Positions 36,785 to 45,158 of a stretch of 64,000 bases of DNA are shown piece by piece; position 1 is the stretch's first letter, and each line of letters starts with the position of its first letter. Source of the stretch: DASTFP01 sp963744345. Lineage in GTDB: Bacteria > Verrucomicrobiota > Verrucomicrobiia > Chthoniobacterales > Terrimicrobiaceae. The stretch spans positions 228,315-292,314 of the forward strand of contig CAVUTD010000021.1 of NCBI GenBank assembly GCA_963744345.1. Reading direction: 5' to 3'. The translations under genes and the position numbers were made by a program. The notes beneath the pieces were generated by a model. It was not told the origin of the DNA. It ran no database searches and saw nothing but the letters and a program-made list of their open reading frames with translations.

Positions 36785-38068
36785 TTAACGCATTTTGCCA
36801 CCGTAGACTGCTTCGTCACCGAGGTCCTCCTCAATGCGGATGAGCTGGTTGTATTTGGCGACTCGATCGGTGCGGCAGAGGGAGCCCGTCTTGATTTGGC
36901 CGGCATTTGTTGCCACGGCGATATCCGAGATCGTCGTGTCTTCGGTTTCGCCCGAGCGATGGCTAATGACCGCTGTATATCTATTTTCCTTGGCGAGCTC
37001 AATGGCGTCGAGGGTCTCGGTGAGAGAGCCGATCTGATTGACCTTAACCAGAATGGAATTGGCCACCCCCTTTTCGATCCCTTTACGAAGGAACGATACA
37101 TTGGTGACGAAGAGATCGTCGCCCACCAGTTGCACTTTCTCACCCAGGGCCTTGGTCAACAGTTTCCACCCATCCCAGTCATTTTCGGAACAGCCGTCTT
37201 CGATTGAAATGATCGGGTACTTATCACAGAGTTTTCTGTAAAACTCCACGATTTCCTCGGCCGAACGCTTGGAACCATCAGATTTCTTGAAGACGTAGGT
37301 CTTCTTGCCGGCCTCGTAGAATTCGCTCGCCGCGACGTCAAGCGCGATGAAGACCTGTTTGCCAAACTTGTAACCAGCTGCTTTTACCGCATTCGCGATG
37401 GAGTCGAGCGCGTCCTCGGCGGAGGAGAAAGCCGGCGCGAAGCCGCCCTCATCACCTATGGCAGTCGAAAGGCCGCGTTTTTTCAGCTCACCTTTGAGGG
37501 CATGGAAGATCTCCACGCCCGCTCGAAGTGCCTCAGAAAACGTCGGAAAATCCTTAGGCATGATCATGAATTCCTGGAAGTCGATCGGCGCGTCGCTGTG
37601 CGCTCCCCCGTTAACTATGTTCATCATTGGAAGGGGCAGAACCTTAGCATTCGGTCCGCCGAGATACTTATAAAGCGGCACGCGAACCTGCTCCGCAGCG
37701 GCCTTGGCGGTGGCGAGCGAAACGGCCAGGATTGCGTTTGCCCCGACCTTCTTCTTATTCTCTGTTCCATCCAGCCGGATCATGGCTTTATCGATCGCCA
37801 CTTGATCAAGGGCGTCCATTCCCTCCAGTTCCGGGGCGAGGATTTTGTGGACATTGGCCACCGCCGTCGTCACGCCTCTTCCAAGGTAAACATTTTTTGT
37901 GCCGTCGCGGAGTTCCCACGCTTCGTGCTCCCCGGTGGACGCTCCGCTGGGGACGGAGGCGCGTCCTAGAGCGCCCCCCGCCAGCTCGACGTCGGCTTCT
38001 ACTGTTGGATTGCCGCGAGAGTCAATGATCTGGCGGGCTGTAATGGCAGTGATGAGGGTATCAGACAT
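36785..38068 (-). CDS. eno: Enolase
   Basis: This 427-residue glycolytic enzyme interconverts 2-phosphoglycerate and phosphoenolpyruvate. It begins ITARQIIDSRGNPTVEADV and has VPSGASTGEHEAWELRDG with the mobile loop Ser, GDEGGFAPAF with the acid residue, the Mg ligand in ISIEDGCSENDWDGW, GDDLFVTN with the lysine region following, and SHRSGETEDTTI. Length and motifs are normal. First gene of the eno-ftsB-prfB run on the minus strand. Confidence 0.97.
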   Translation of the reverse strand: MSDTLITAITARQIIDSRGNPTVEADVELAGGALGRASVPSGASTGEHEAWELRDGTKNVYLGRGVTTAVANVHKILAPELEGMDALDQVAIDKAMIRLDGTENKKKVGANAILAVSLATAKAAAEQVRVPLYKYLGGPNAKVLPLPMMNIVNGGAHSDAPIDFQEFMIMPKDFPTFSEALRAGVEIFHALKGELKKRGLSTAIGDEGGFAPAFSSAEDALDSIANAVKAAGYKFGKQVFIALDVAASEFYEAGKKTYVFKKSDGSKRSAEEIVEFYRKLCDKYPIISIEDGCSENDWDGWKLLTKALGEKVQLVGDDLFVTNVSFLRKGIEKGVANSILVKVNQIGSLTETLDAIELAKENRYTAVISHRSGETEDTTISDIAVATNAGQIKTGSLCRTDRVAKYNQLIRIEEDLGDEAVYGGKMR

Positions 38069-38147
38069 AGCTTTGGGTCTTTAGTTATGACTCCAAGAAC
38101 GCTTTCGCGCGGCCCGTGGCAAGCAGATTTCTTGTTTTGCCAACGTG

Positions 38148-40022
38148 TCAGGCTGGCGCGGGCTCGGGAAGGGGATGCACCTTTTCGCGCAGAAGGCTGA
38201 TATCTGTAAAGGGCACAATCCCTGTGATGGTGGTACTTCGGGTTCCCGCCTCAGTAGGCAATTCGACGCTGTCACCCAGCGATTTGCCGAGCAGAGCCTG
38301 CCCGATGACCGCCTTGTAGGAAATGATGCCGAGTTGGGGTGCGCTATCCCACGCTCCGAGGATGCTGTAAGTCTCTTCATTGCCCTTGGCGTCGCGAAGG
38401 GTCACCACCGTCCCGATAGATACTTGATCGGTGTCCGGGTTGTCGAAGTTTGTGCCGCGAGCCCGGGAGAGGTCGCGCGCGGCTTCGGCGCGGCGGCGCA
38501 TCAAGACGCGCTGTTGTTCCTTGGCGGACTTGAATTCGAAGTTTTCGCGAAGATCGCCATACGAGCGGGCGATGGCGATGTCCCTGGTGTTCTGCGGAAT
38601 TTGGCGATTCACCAGATCTTCGAACTCTTGTTTTCGCTTCTCGAGACTTGCCCAGGAGACGGTGAGCGTTTGTTGTCTCTCGGGGGAGTCGCCGCTGAGC
38701 ATGTTCTGCATCTCGGGGTAAAGCTTAACCATCCGCGCGAGGAGCGAACGTTTGTTGAGATCATCAAAGACAGGCGTGAGCAAAAGGCGGCGCATGGCGT
38801 CCCGAACGCGATCGGGTTCTGCGGATTCAAGAAGATCGCCAACGAGGCGGCGATCTTCGAGCAGCAGGTCATGGAGACGCGCGCCGCGTTTTTCGGCCAA
38901 TTGATCGCGCTCGAGGGCACTCAGCACAGCGCCGAAGAGATCAGCGCCGAAGAGCTCCGGAAAGGCGTCACCCCGCTCTTTGCAAAGCCACACGAGAATT
39001 TCTGTAGAGGCAGAGCGTTCACTGATCCAGCGAGCGAGAGTCGCGCGGAGCTCCTCAGTGCGACCCTCCTTCTCCAAAAGGCGAGAAATTTCGATCACCA
39101 AGCGCGCCGGGACGTTTTGAATGAGCCGCAAGATGACCTCCACCCAGCGTTCGCCAAACGCTTCCGGAAACTGCTCAACGCAGCGCCGCTGCTTCGAAGC
39201 GGGGAGGGCGCCGAAGAGTTCGGGCAAGCGCGATTGTTCGCCGCGCAGGATGTCGGCCACTCCTGGAGCGTCCTTGCCGGATATGAGCGCGTGATGTCGG
39301 GCCAGGATATCATCCCTGGCGAGGAGGAGTTCGACGGCTTGGGCGGACTGCAGCTTGCGCCCTTTGTGAGCGGCGTCTTCGATATGGACAGCCAGCGCCT
39401 GAAGTTCTTCCACCTCATGCGCAAGATCGTCCAGCCCTTTTGTAATTTGATCAAGAGCGGCAACCTGATCCTTGAGGTGGCGCGCTCCCCGAAATTTCTC
39501 AATCAACCCTTTCCCTGGCGATGATGGCGTGTCGAGCAGCACGACGGGATCGCTCTTCCTGGCGGGAAGGAGGAAATAGCCGTCCGCCTTAACTTTCTTT
39601 TTGATACCGTCCCACCATTTCCTGAAAGTGGGGGCATCGAAGACCTGAGGTGCGAGCGCGGCGGCGATCTGCTCGACCGAGGCTTTTCCGCCGAGATCGC
39701 GAAGAATGTCACGAAGGAGAGAGGTCGGATCTTCCTGGGCTTGCCTTTTAATACCGGCCGCATCGGTAATCTTGCGGGCGAGGATATGCTCTGCGGAAAT
39801 CGGCTGAAGGGTTTCGGCCGCGTACTGGGCCTGCATCGGATGTCCTTTCCTCGATTGGAAGTCGACCAGGATTTGACCCGTCAGCAGGCTCCACTCCGCC
39901 ACCCGTCCAAATCCCCAACTCTTGTGCAGGCAGCAGCTGCCGGGTGTCAAACGCGAAAGAGCCTCGGCGGCTTGGGGCGTGAGTTTTTCAGCATCGACCG
40001 CTTCTGCGAGTTCCTCGTTCAT
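38148..40022 (-). CDS. Large GreA/GreB-domain transcription elongation factor
   Basis: This 624-residue protein has a normal GreA/GreB module only at its C-terminal end: a coiled-coil finger (RKQEFEDLVNRQIPQNTRDI, then SYGDLRENFEFKSAKEQQ, whose DLRENFE tip corresponds to DLSENAE of GreA) and a C-terminal domain near the end (QVSIGTVVTLRDAKGNEETY). Ahead of it lie about 440 residues of mostly helical sequence, starting with CCLHKSWGFGRVAEWSLLTG. Similar oversized GreA proteins occur in the PVC bacteria. It should rescue backtracked RNA polymerase; the extension's role is unknown. I start at MNEELAEAV (40022); the frame is open to 40136. Confidence 0.85.
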   Translation of the reverse strand: MNEELAEAVDAEKLTPQAAEALSRLTPGSCCLHKSWGFGRVAEWSLLTGQILVDFQSRKGHPMQAQYAAETLQPISAEHILARKITDAAGIKRQAQEDPTSLLRDILRDLGGKASVEQIAAALAPQVFDAPTFRKWWDGIKKKVKADGYFLLPARKSDPVVLLDTPSSPGKGLIEKFRGARHLKDQVAALDQITKGLDDLAHEVEELQALAVHIEDAAHKGRKLQSAQAVELLLARDDILARHHALISGKDAPGVADILRGEQSRLPELFGALPASKQRRCVEQFPEAFGERWVEVILRLIQNVPARLVIEISRLLEKEGRTEELRATLARWISERSASTEILVWLCKERGDAFPELFGADLFGAVLSALERDQLAEKRGARLHDLLLEDRRLVGDLLESAEPDRVRDAMRRLLLTPVFDDLNKRSLLARMVKLYPEMQNMLSGDSPERQQTLTVSWASLEKRKQEFEDLVNRQIPQNTRDIAIARSYGDLRENFEFKSAKEQQRVLMRRRAEAARDLSRARGTNFDNPDTDQVSIGTVVTLRDAKGNEETYSILGAWDSAPQLGIISYKAVIGQALLGKSLGDSVELPTEAGTRSTTITGIVPFTDISLLREKVHPLPEPAPA

Positions 40023-40104
40023 AGAATTCTTTTCGGCTGAATTGGGTCTCCCTGCAAGGCCAGTGTTTGCGTAGCCAGATGGGCCATGATTAATTGCGGC
40101 CTTC

Positions 40105-40755
40105 ATGCGCGACCTTGCTGGCTCAACCGATTCCACTGAGCGAATCTCCGATGCCTTGCGACGCCTGTTGCGTGAAGCCGCGGGGCGTCCGCTGATGATT
40201 CGGGAAATGGTGGAGATTCTTCACGGACGCGGATTGCAATTCGTGGTCATCTTGCTCTGTTTGCCGTTTCTAACTCCGGTAACCATTCCTGGCATCTCGA
40301 CGCCGTTTGGGCTGGCGATAGCCCTCTGCGGAATTCGCATCGCCTTCGGCCACAAGCCTTGGTTACCCGCCTTCGTTCTGAACAGAAGCATTTCGTATTC
40401 CGTGCTGGAACGGATGGTGCATTTCGGCTGCAAGATCTATGAGAGGGTGGAAAAGGTGATTCAGCCGCGGCTTGAATTCCTTCTCGGAGGTCCGGGTATG
40501 GGAATGCTCATTGGCTTGGCCATCGCTCTCTCTGGAATTTTTCTAAGTCTCCCGATCCCGCCTCCTTTTCCCTTAACCAATACTATCCCGGGATTTGCCA
40601 TTATTTTCCTGTGTCTTGGACTTATGGAGAGAGATGGTGGATTAATATTGTGCGGCTACGGCTTGACGCTCATTGCGGCGATTTACGTCGTTCTGATCGG
40701 GCTGCTTGGCACTGCCGGAATTGAGCAGCTTTGGCAGATGCTGAGGAAGGACTAA
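40105..40755 (+). CDS. Exopolysaccharide synthesis ExoD family membrane protein
   Basis: This 216-residue protein matches the ExoD family: an N-terminal amphipathic part (RISDALRRLLREAAGRPLMI) and several hydrophobic segments from about residue 47 onward (LLCLPFLTPVTIPGISTPFG, then MLIGLAIALSGIFLSLPIPP and others). In rhizobia ExoD affects exopolysaccharide and alkaline tolerance; the biochemical role is unclear. It is divergent from the GreA-like gene and its 3' end overlaps the CoaB-like gene by 86 bp in convergent orientation. Confidence 0.85.
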   Translation: MRDLAGSTDSTERISDALRRLLREAAGRPLMIREMVEILHGRGLQFVVILLCLPFLTPVTIPGISTPFGLAIALCGIRIAFGHKPWLPAFVLNRSISYSVLERMVHFGCKIYERVEKVIQPRLEFLLGGPGMGMLIGLAIALSGIFLSLPIPPPFPLTNTIPGFAIIFLCLGLMERDGGLILCGYGLTLIAAIYVVLIGLLGTAGIEQLWQMLRKD

Positions 40756-41380
40756 GTGTTTCGAGAGCCCAGGCAGTGAGAAATTCCGAGAGGCGGGCCT
40801 TGTCCGCCAGATGCTGAACGCCCTCGCTAGCGCGCTTCAGAAATCCAAATCCTTCGCCGTACGCGCGGCCATTGACAACGCAGGCCTCGGTCGCGGAAGC
40901 TTTGATTTGCTGGCGTGCATGCTGGATGGAGCTCGATCGGGATCCATCGAGCTCGTATTTCCAACCGACGATCGCCGCCTCTGGGAAGAGGCGCCTCAGC
41001 CGAGGGAGAATCTTTCCAGCTGGGCGTAGAATGATATGAACTTCCGCCGTGCTGGGTATCTTCCGCGCCTGAAGGCCTCCCTGAATATCGTGCACCAGGA
41101 AGTCGCTTAGCGCGGCAGCGTGAAAGACCACCTGAGGTTGAATGGAGAGATTTCCCACGAGAGCGCCCAAGGAGGCATTTGTGGAAAAGGGGAGGACTCT
41201 TGCGGTCTTGGGTGCCGGATATCCTGCGCCTTCACCGCGCAGACACAGCACGTCGAAGCCGGAGGCGGACAGGCTTTCCGCCAACAGTGTGCCGAGCTCT
41301 CCTGTTGAATGGTTGGTAATGCGCCGCACCTCGTCAATGGGCTCATAAGCTGGCCCACATGTCACCAAGGCGAACGGCAT
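40670..41380 (-). CDS. CoaB-like (DFP domain) flavoprotein
   Basis: This protein of about 236 residues begins with LVTCGPAYEPIDEVRRITNHSTG, the start of the phosphopantothenate-cysteine ligase (CoaB) domain of CoaBC, and continues with FHAAALSDFLV and KIPSTAEVHIILRPAGKILP. The partner CoaC decarboxylase domain is absent, so this is a stand-alone CoaB-type protein. The KI-P motif appears as ARKIPSTAE, close to the usual KIKK-type segment but not identical, so activity is uncertain. Start MPFALVTCG (41380) preferred over 41401. The tail overlaps exoD by 86 bp. Confidence 0.75.
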   Translation of the reverse strand: MPFALVTCGPAYEPIDEVRRITNHSTGELGTLLAESLSASGFDVLCLRGEGAGYPAPKTARVLPFSTNASLGALVGNLSIQPQVVFHAAALSDFLVHDIQGGLQARKIPSTAEVHIILRPAGKILPRLRRLFPEAAIVGWKYELDGSRSSSIQHARQQIKASATEACVVNGRAYGEGFGFLKRASEGVQHLADKARLSEFLTAWALETLSPSSASAKAAQFRQCQAARSERRKSPQ

Positions 41381-41457
41381 GGGAGATTCTCGACCTTCCA
41401 TAAACCGCGCTCAACTCTCAAGTGACAGACTCTTGCCAAGATGATATTGAGAGATCG

Positions 41458-42873
41458 ATGAAAATCCTTGTTGCCTCCAGCGAGATGACACCCTTTGCCC
41501 GAACCGGAGGGTTGGCGGATGCCGTGACCGAACTCACCTCAGAACTCGTTCGATTGGGGCATGACGTAAGCGTCGTCATTCCGTTCTATCGAGCTATCCG
41601 GGAAGCCAAATCCGCCGAGACGAAGGCGCGAATGCGATTTGACGTGCAGATCGGCAACGCCACCGTTCCGGCCGAAGTGTTCGAAACCAAGACATCCGAG
41701 GGCCTTCAAGTGTTTCTGGTGGCCCGGGACGAATACTTTGACCGATCCGGCTTTTACGGGGTCGATGGCCGCGATTATCAGGACAATTCAGCGCGATTCA
41801 TCTACTTTACAAAATCTGTTGTTGAGCTGGCTAGCCGGATGGATCCCGCTCCCCAGATCTTACATGCCAACGGCTGGCAAACGGCTCTCCTTCCAGTGTT
41901 CGTGTCCCAGCGGCGCCTTCCCTTTCGCACGGTATTGACGCCGCATACGCTCGCTTATCAGGGGAATTTCTGGAGTTACGATTTCGGCCTGACCAACTTG
42001 CCAGGAGATTACTTTTCGGCGCACGGAGTGGAGTATTTCGGAAGCATGAATTGTCTTAAGGGAGGCATCTTATTCGCGGATGCGGTAGTTCTTCCCGGTG
42101 GAAGTTATGTTCACGGAGCTCAAACGTCCGAGCACGGCTACGGGCTGGAAAACGTCCTGCGCGAGCATCAACACAAACTCTATGGCATCGCTTCGAGCGC
42201 AGCTCTCAAAGACTGGAAGCCGGCTGTGGGTACGAAATCTGAAGACAATCGCGCGGCTCTCCTGGACGCCGCCGGCATCACCCCCGAAAAACCGCATGCT
42301 GTCTTTGTGACGTTTTCTGAAAGCAGCGAAGGCAGGGGTCTTGACTTGATGTTTGCAGCTTTGGACCGCCTCCTCGCGCATGACGTGCGCCTTATTCTTG
42401 CCGGGCCGGTTGACTCAAAAAACATCACGGCCCTGGAAATCTCGGAGCGAAAACATCGGAGACGGTTTGCCCATGTGCCCGAAGTCGAGGACGCTTTTGC
42501 TCGAAAGGCCCTGGCCGGCGCTGACGTGTTCTTGGTGCCGGGCACTGTCGAACCGGAGGCAATCTGGTTGCGACGCGCGATGCTCTCGGGGGCCGTTCCG
42601 CTCGTCGCTCAGAGTCCGGGTCTCTTTCAACTGGTTCGCGATTGGGAACAGACACGAGGCGAGGGCAACGGTTTTGTCTTTTGTTCGCGCACGGTGGACG
42701 GCTTACTGGATGGCTGCCGGAAGGCGATTAGGGTTCTGGATGATCCAGAGCATCGGGAGACACTGCGTAAGCGATGTTCGAGCGTCGATTTTTCGCTGGA
42801 GGCTGAAGCGCGAGCTTATGTCGAGTTGTTCGAACACCTTCTTGGCGCGAAAAAGGCCCCTCTGGCAGCGTGA
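41458..42873 (+). CDS. Divergent glycogen/starch synthase-like protein (GT5)
   Basis: This 471-residue protein has the GT-B fold of ADP-glucose glycogen synthases: MKILVASSEMTPFARTGGLAD at the start, TPHTLAYQG in the first domain and HGYGLENVL before the second. Several residues normally needed for catalysis differ. KTGGL is RTGGL (Arg15), the HxHDW-type motif reads HANGW, the Arg/Lys pair of the donor site (SRLxxQKG) reads SESSEGRG, and EPCG is EPEA. It is therefore likely a paralogue with altered or lost activity rather than the housekeeping GlgA. ATG 41458 matches the family start; the longer frame begins at 41422. Confidence 0.85.
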   Translation: MKILVASSEMTPFARTGGLADAVTELTSELVRLGHDVSVVIPFYRAIREAKSAETKARMRFDVQIGNATVPAEVFETKTSEGLQVFLVARDEYFDRSGFYGVDGRDYQDNSARFIYFTKSVVELASRMDPAPQILHANGWQTALLPVFVSQRRLPFRTVLTPHTLAYQGNFWSYDFGLTNLPGDYFSAHGVEYFGSMNCLKGGILFADAVVLPGGSYVHGAQTSEHGYGLENVLREHQHKLYGIASSAALKDWKPAVGTKSEDNRAALLDAAGITPEKPHAVFVTFSESSEGRGLDLMFAALDRLLAHDVRLILAGPVDSKNITALEISERKHRRRFAHVPEVEDAFARKALAGADVFLVPGTVEPEAIWLRRAMLSGAVPLVAQSPGLFQLVRDWEQTRGEGNGFVFCSRTVDGLLDGCRKAIRVLDDPEHRETLRKRCSSVDFSLEAEARAYVELFEHLLGAKKAPLAA

Positions 42874-43047
42874 GAGAACGCAGCTCAGGCCGGGCCTTTC
42901 GTCACGGACTTTTGCCTGGGCTTTGAAGCGCGCGTTCCGCTAAGAATTTCACGTCAGTAAGCGCTGCGTCCCAGGAAAGAGAAGCGCAAGGTGAACTGAG
43001 AAAGGACGCCTTTCTTTCCCGTGGCGTTATCCTGTCGCTAAAAGCTT

Positions 43048-44430
43048 ATGCTGCCGGAGATTATTACGTCCATTCCCGGTCCGCGGTCGCGGGCCTGCGC
43101 CGAGAAACTCGCGCGCTTCGAAGCACGTGAAGTGACTTTACTGCGTGAGGATTTTCCCGTGTTCTGGGAGGGTGCTGACGGAGTAAATGTCTGGGATGTT
43201 GATGGTAATCGTTTCCTGGATTTTACATCGGCCTTTGCCGTCTCTGGTCTGGGGCATGGCGCGCGAGCCATTCGCGCCGCTTTGCAGGCGCAAGGGACCA
43301 AGCTCCTCCACGCGATGGGCGATGTGCATCCCGCCGCCCTGAAAGCAGAGCTATGTAGCCTCCTTAGCCAGATCACCTTTGAGCGTTGGGGACTTGGCGG
43401 GGGCAAATCGATTCTTTGCAACTCGGGATCGGAGGCCGTGGAAGCCGCTTTGAAGACCGCCCTTCTTTACAGCGGCAAAGCGGGCGTGATCTCTTTTACG
43501 GGTGGCTACCATGGCCTCGGCTTCGGAGCCTTGGAAACAATCGGGATTCCCACCTTCCGCGAGCCTTTCCAAAGCCAGCTTGGCCGATTTGCCGTAAAGC
43601 TGCCCTATCCGAATTGCTTTCGATGTCCTTTCGGACGCAAGGAAGGATTTCGACTGGAAGGGAATCCATTTCCTAATTGTTCGACGAGCTGTCTCGAGCA
43701 GTTGGAAAGGCAGATTGTTGCCACTCTTCGGCAGCGAGAAATTGGAGCCATTCTCGTCGAGCCTATTCAGGGGCGCGGCGGTGAAATCGTGCCTCCGCGG
43801 GATTTCTTGAGCATGTTGAGGTGGATTTGCGACAATGAGAAGGTTCTGCTCATCCTGGACGAAATCTATACGGGGTTTAATCGCACAGGGAAACTCTTTG
43901 CTTGCGAGCATTTCGGGATCTCGCCCGATCTCATCTGCCTGGGAAAGGCGCTCACTGGAGGATTCCCGCTCTCGGTGTGCGTTGGACGCGCCGACATCAT
44001 GGACGCCTGGCCCGCTTCCGAGGGGGAGGCGCTCCATACAAGCACGACCCTCGGGAATCCGCTGGGTTGCGCGATGGCAGTGGCTTCGATCGGCGAACAT
44101 CTCAAGGAAGAGACGCCGCGGCTGGCTCGAAGTGCGGGTCGAATGCTGAAGGAATCTCTGCTAACTCTAAGCGCGCCGTACATAGGAGACGTGCGCGGTG
44201 TCGGGGCGCTGGTGGGCGTGGAGCTCGTCAGACGAGACGGTGAGCCATACAACACGCTGACGGCCGCGATTATGCGACAGGGTTTGCAGGATGGCCTGAT
44301 TCTGCTTGGAGGCGGCCTGAACGGGAATGTGCTCTCTTTCGCGCCGCCCTTCTCGATTTCTAGTGCTGAAATAGAGTTCTTAGTGGAGAAGCTTCAAACC
44401 TATTTCGATCTCTTGCCCGGCTCCATTTGA
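43048..44430 (+). CDS. Class III aminotransferase (PLP-dependent)
   Basis: This 460-residue fold-type I enzyme belongs to the aspartate aminotransferase family protein / ornithine-GABA transaminase class. Visible are NSGSEAVEAALKTAL near residues 130-144, SFTGGYHGLGFGAL near 148-161, the PLP-binding Asp in LLILDEIYTGFNRTG near 270-284 and the Schiff-base lysine in CLGKALTGGFPLS near 297-309. It transfers amino groups from an omega-amino acid or similar donor; the substrate is not evident. Its 3' end overlaps the convergent Dabb gene by 31 bp. Confidence 0.92.
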   Translation: MLPEIITSIPGPRSRACAEKLARFEAREVTLLREDFPVFWEGADGVNVWDVDGNRFLDFTSAFAVSGLGHGARAIRAALQAQGTKLLHAMGDVHPAALKAELCSLLSQITFERWGLGGGKSILCNSGSEAVEAALKTALLYSGKAGVISFTGGYHGLGFGALETIGIPTFREPFQSQLGRFAVKLPYPNCFRCPFGRKEGFRLEGNPFPNCSTSCLEQLERQIVATLRQREIGAILVEPIQGRGGEIVPPRDFLSMLRWICDNEKVLLILDEIYTGFNRTGKLFACEHFGISPDLICLGKALTGGFPLSVCVGRADIMDAWPASEGEALHTSTTLGNPLGCAMAVASIGEHLKEETPRLARSAGRMLKESLLTLSAPYIGDVRGVGALVGVELVRRDGEPYNTLTAAIMRQGLQDGLILLGGGLNGNVLSFAPPFSISSAEIEFLVEKLQTYFDLLPGSI

Positions 44431-44711
44431 TAGTCAAGCGCGAGCCGCTCCGCAATATTAGGCTTGATAACCTCTTCCACAAACTTCACGTGGTTTGGAT
44501 CCTCCTGATAGAGCGCGAGCTTTTCCGTTGAGTCTAGCTCGACCGAGAGAAAGAACGGCCACTCTACGTTTGCATCAACCCGCTTGCCGCAACGGATGCT
44601 GAGCACTTCGGGAATCCTTAGAAGTTGCATACGCGTCTCCCGCATCATCCACTCGATCTTCGCGTCATCGACCTCTGGCTTCAGCTTGAAGAGTACCAGG
44701 TGATAAATCAT
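44400..44711 (-). CDS. Dabb (stress-responsive A/B barrel) domain protein
   Basis: This 103-residue protein has the Dabb ferredoxin-like fold: MIYHLVLFKLKPEVDDAKIE at the start, then PEVLSIRCGKRVD and the closing YQEDPNHVKFVEEVIKPNI. Family members form small dimeric barrels and mostly have unknown or stress-related roles. The frame is open to 44810, but ATG 44711 gives the normal family start. It lies just downstream of nuoA on the same strand. Confidence 0.85.
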   Translation of the reverse strand: MIYHLVLFKLKPEVDDAKIEWMMRETRMQLLRIPEVLSIRCGKRVDANVEWPFFLSVELDSTEKLALYQEDPNHVKFVEEVIKPNIAERLALDYQMEPGKRSK

Positions 44712-44737
44712 GAATAAGTTTTCGTGTGGAGCGTTCG

Positions 44738-45109
44738 TCACTTCCAATCCAAGGCGCCCTTCTTGATCGCATAGAGATATCCGAAAAGGAGAATGACAAT
44801 AAAGCTGCACATGCTCCAGAGAATCACGGTCCCGAATTCGCCAATGAAGGCGTTAAAAACAACCGCCCACGGATACATGAAGACGATTTCGATGTCGAAC
44901 AGAATGAAGAGCATCGCCACCAGGTAAAACTTGACACTGAAACGTGGCTGAGGTCCTGGCTGAGGCGCCACCCCGCACTCATAAGCAGTGTCTTTGGCAG
45001 CGGTTCTCTTGCCGGCTCGGCCAAGAAGAAGATTGGTCAGAAGCGTGACCGAGGCGAAGCCCACCGCGACGATCACGTGAAGCAAAACAGGAACGTAATC
45101 TTCAAGCAT
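44738..45109 (-). CDS. nuoA: NADH-quinone oxidoreductase subunit A
   Basis: This 123-residue membrane protein of complex I has three hydrophobic segments (about residues 5-28, 62-83 and 90-113) and the conserved loop TAYECGVAP near 41-49, with the Cys that changes accessibility between enzyme states, followed by RFSVKFYLVAMLFILFDIE. It is complete. Unusually, no nuoB or other complex I gene follows it: the next genes are a Dabb protein and an aminotransferase, and upstream is a glycosyltransferase. Confidence 0.93.
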   Translation of the reverse strand: MLEDYVPVLLHVIVAVGFASVTLLTNLLLGRAGKRTAAKDTAYECGVAPQPGPQPRFSVKFYLVAMLFILFDIEIVFMYPWAVVFNAFIGEFGTVILWSMCSFIVILLFGYLYAIKKGALDWK

Positions 45110-45158
45110 GTCTCGTAACCTTCTACCTGCAGTAGCTCAAGGACTGCAATCTCGAAAA

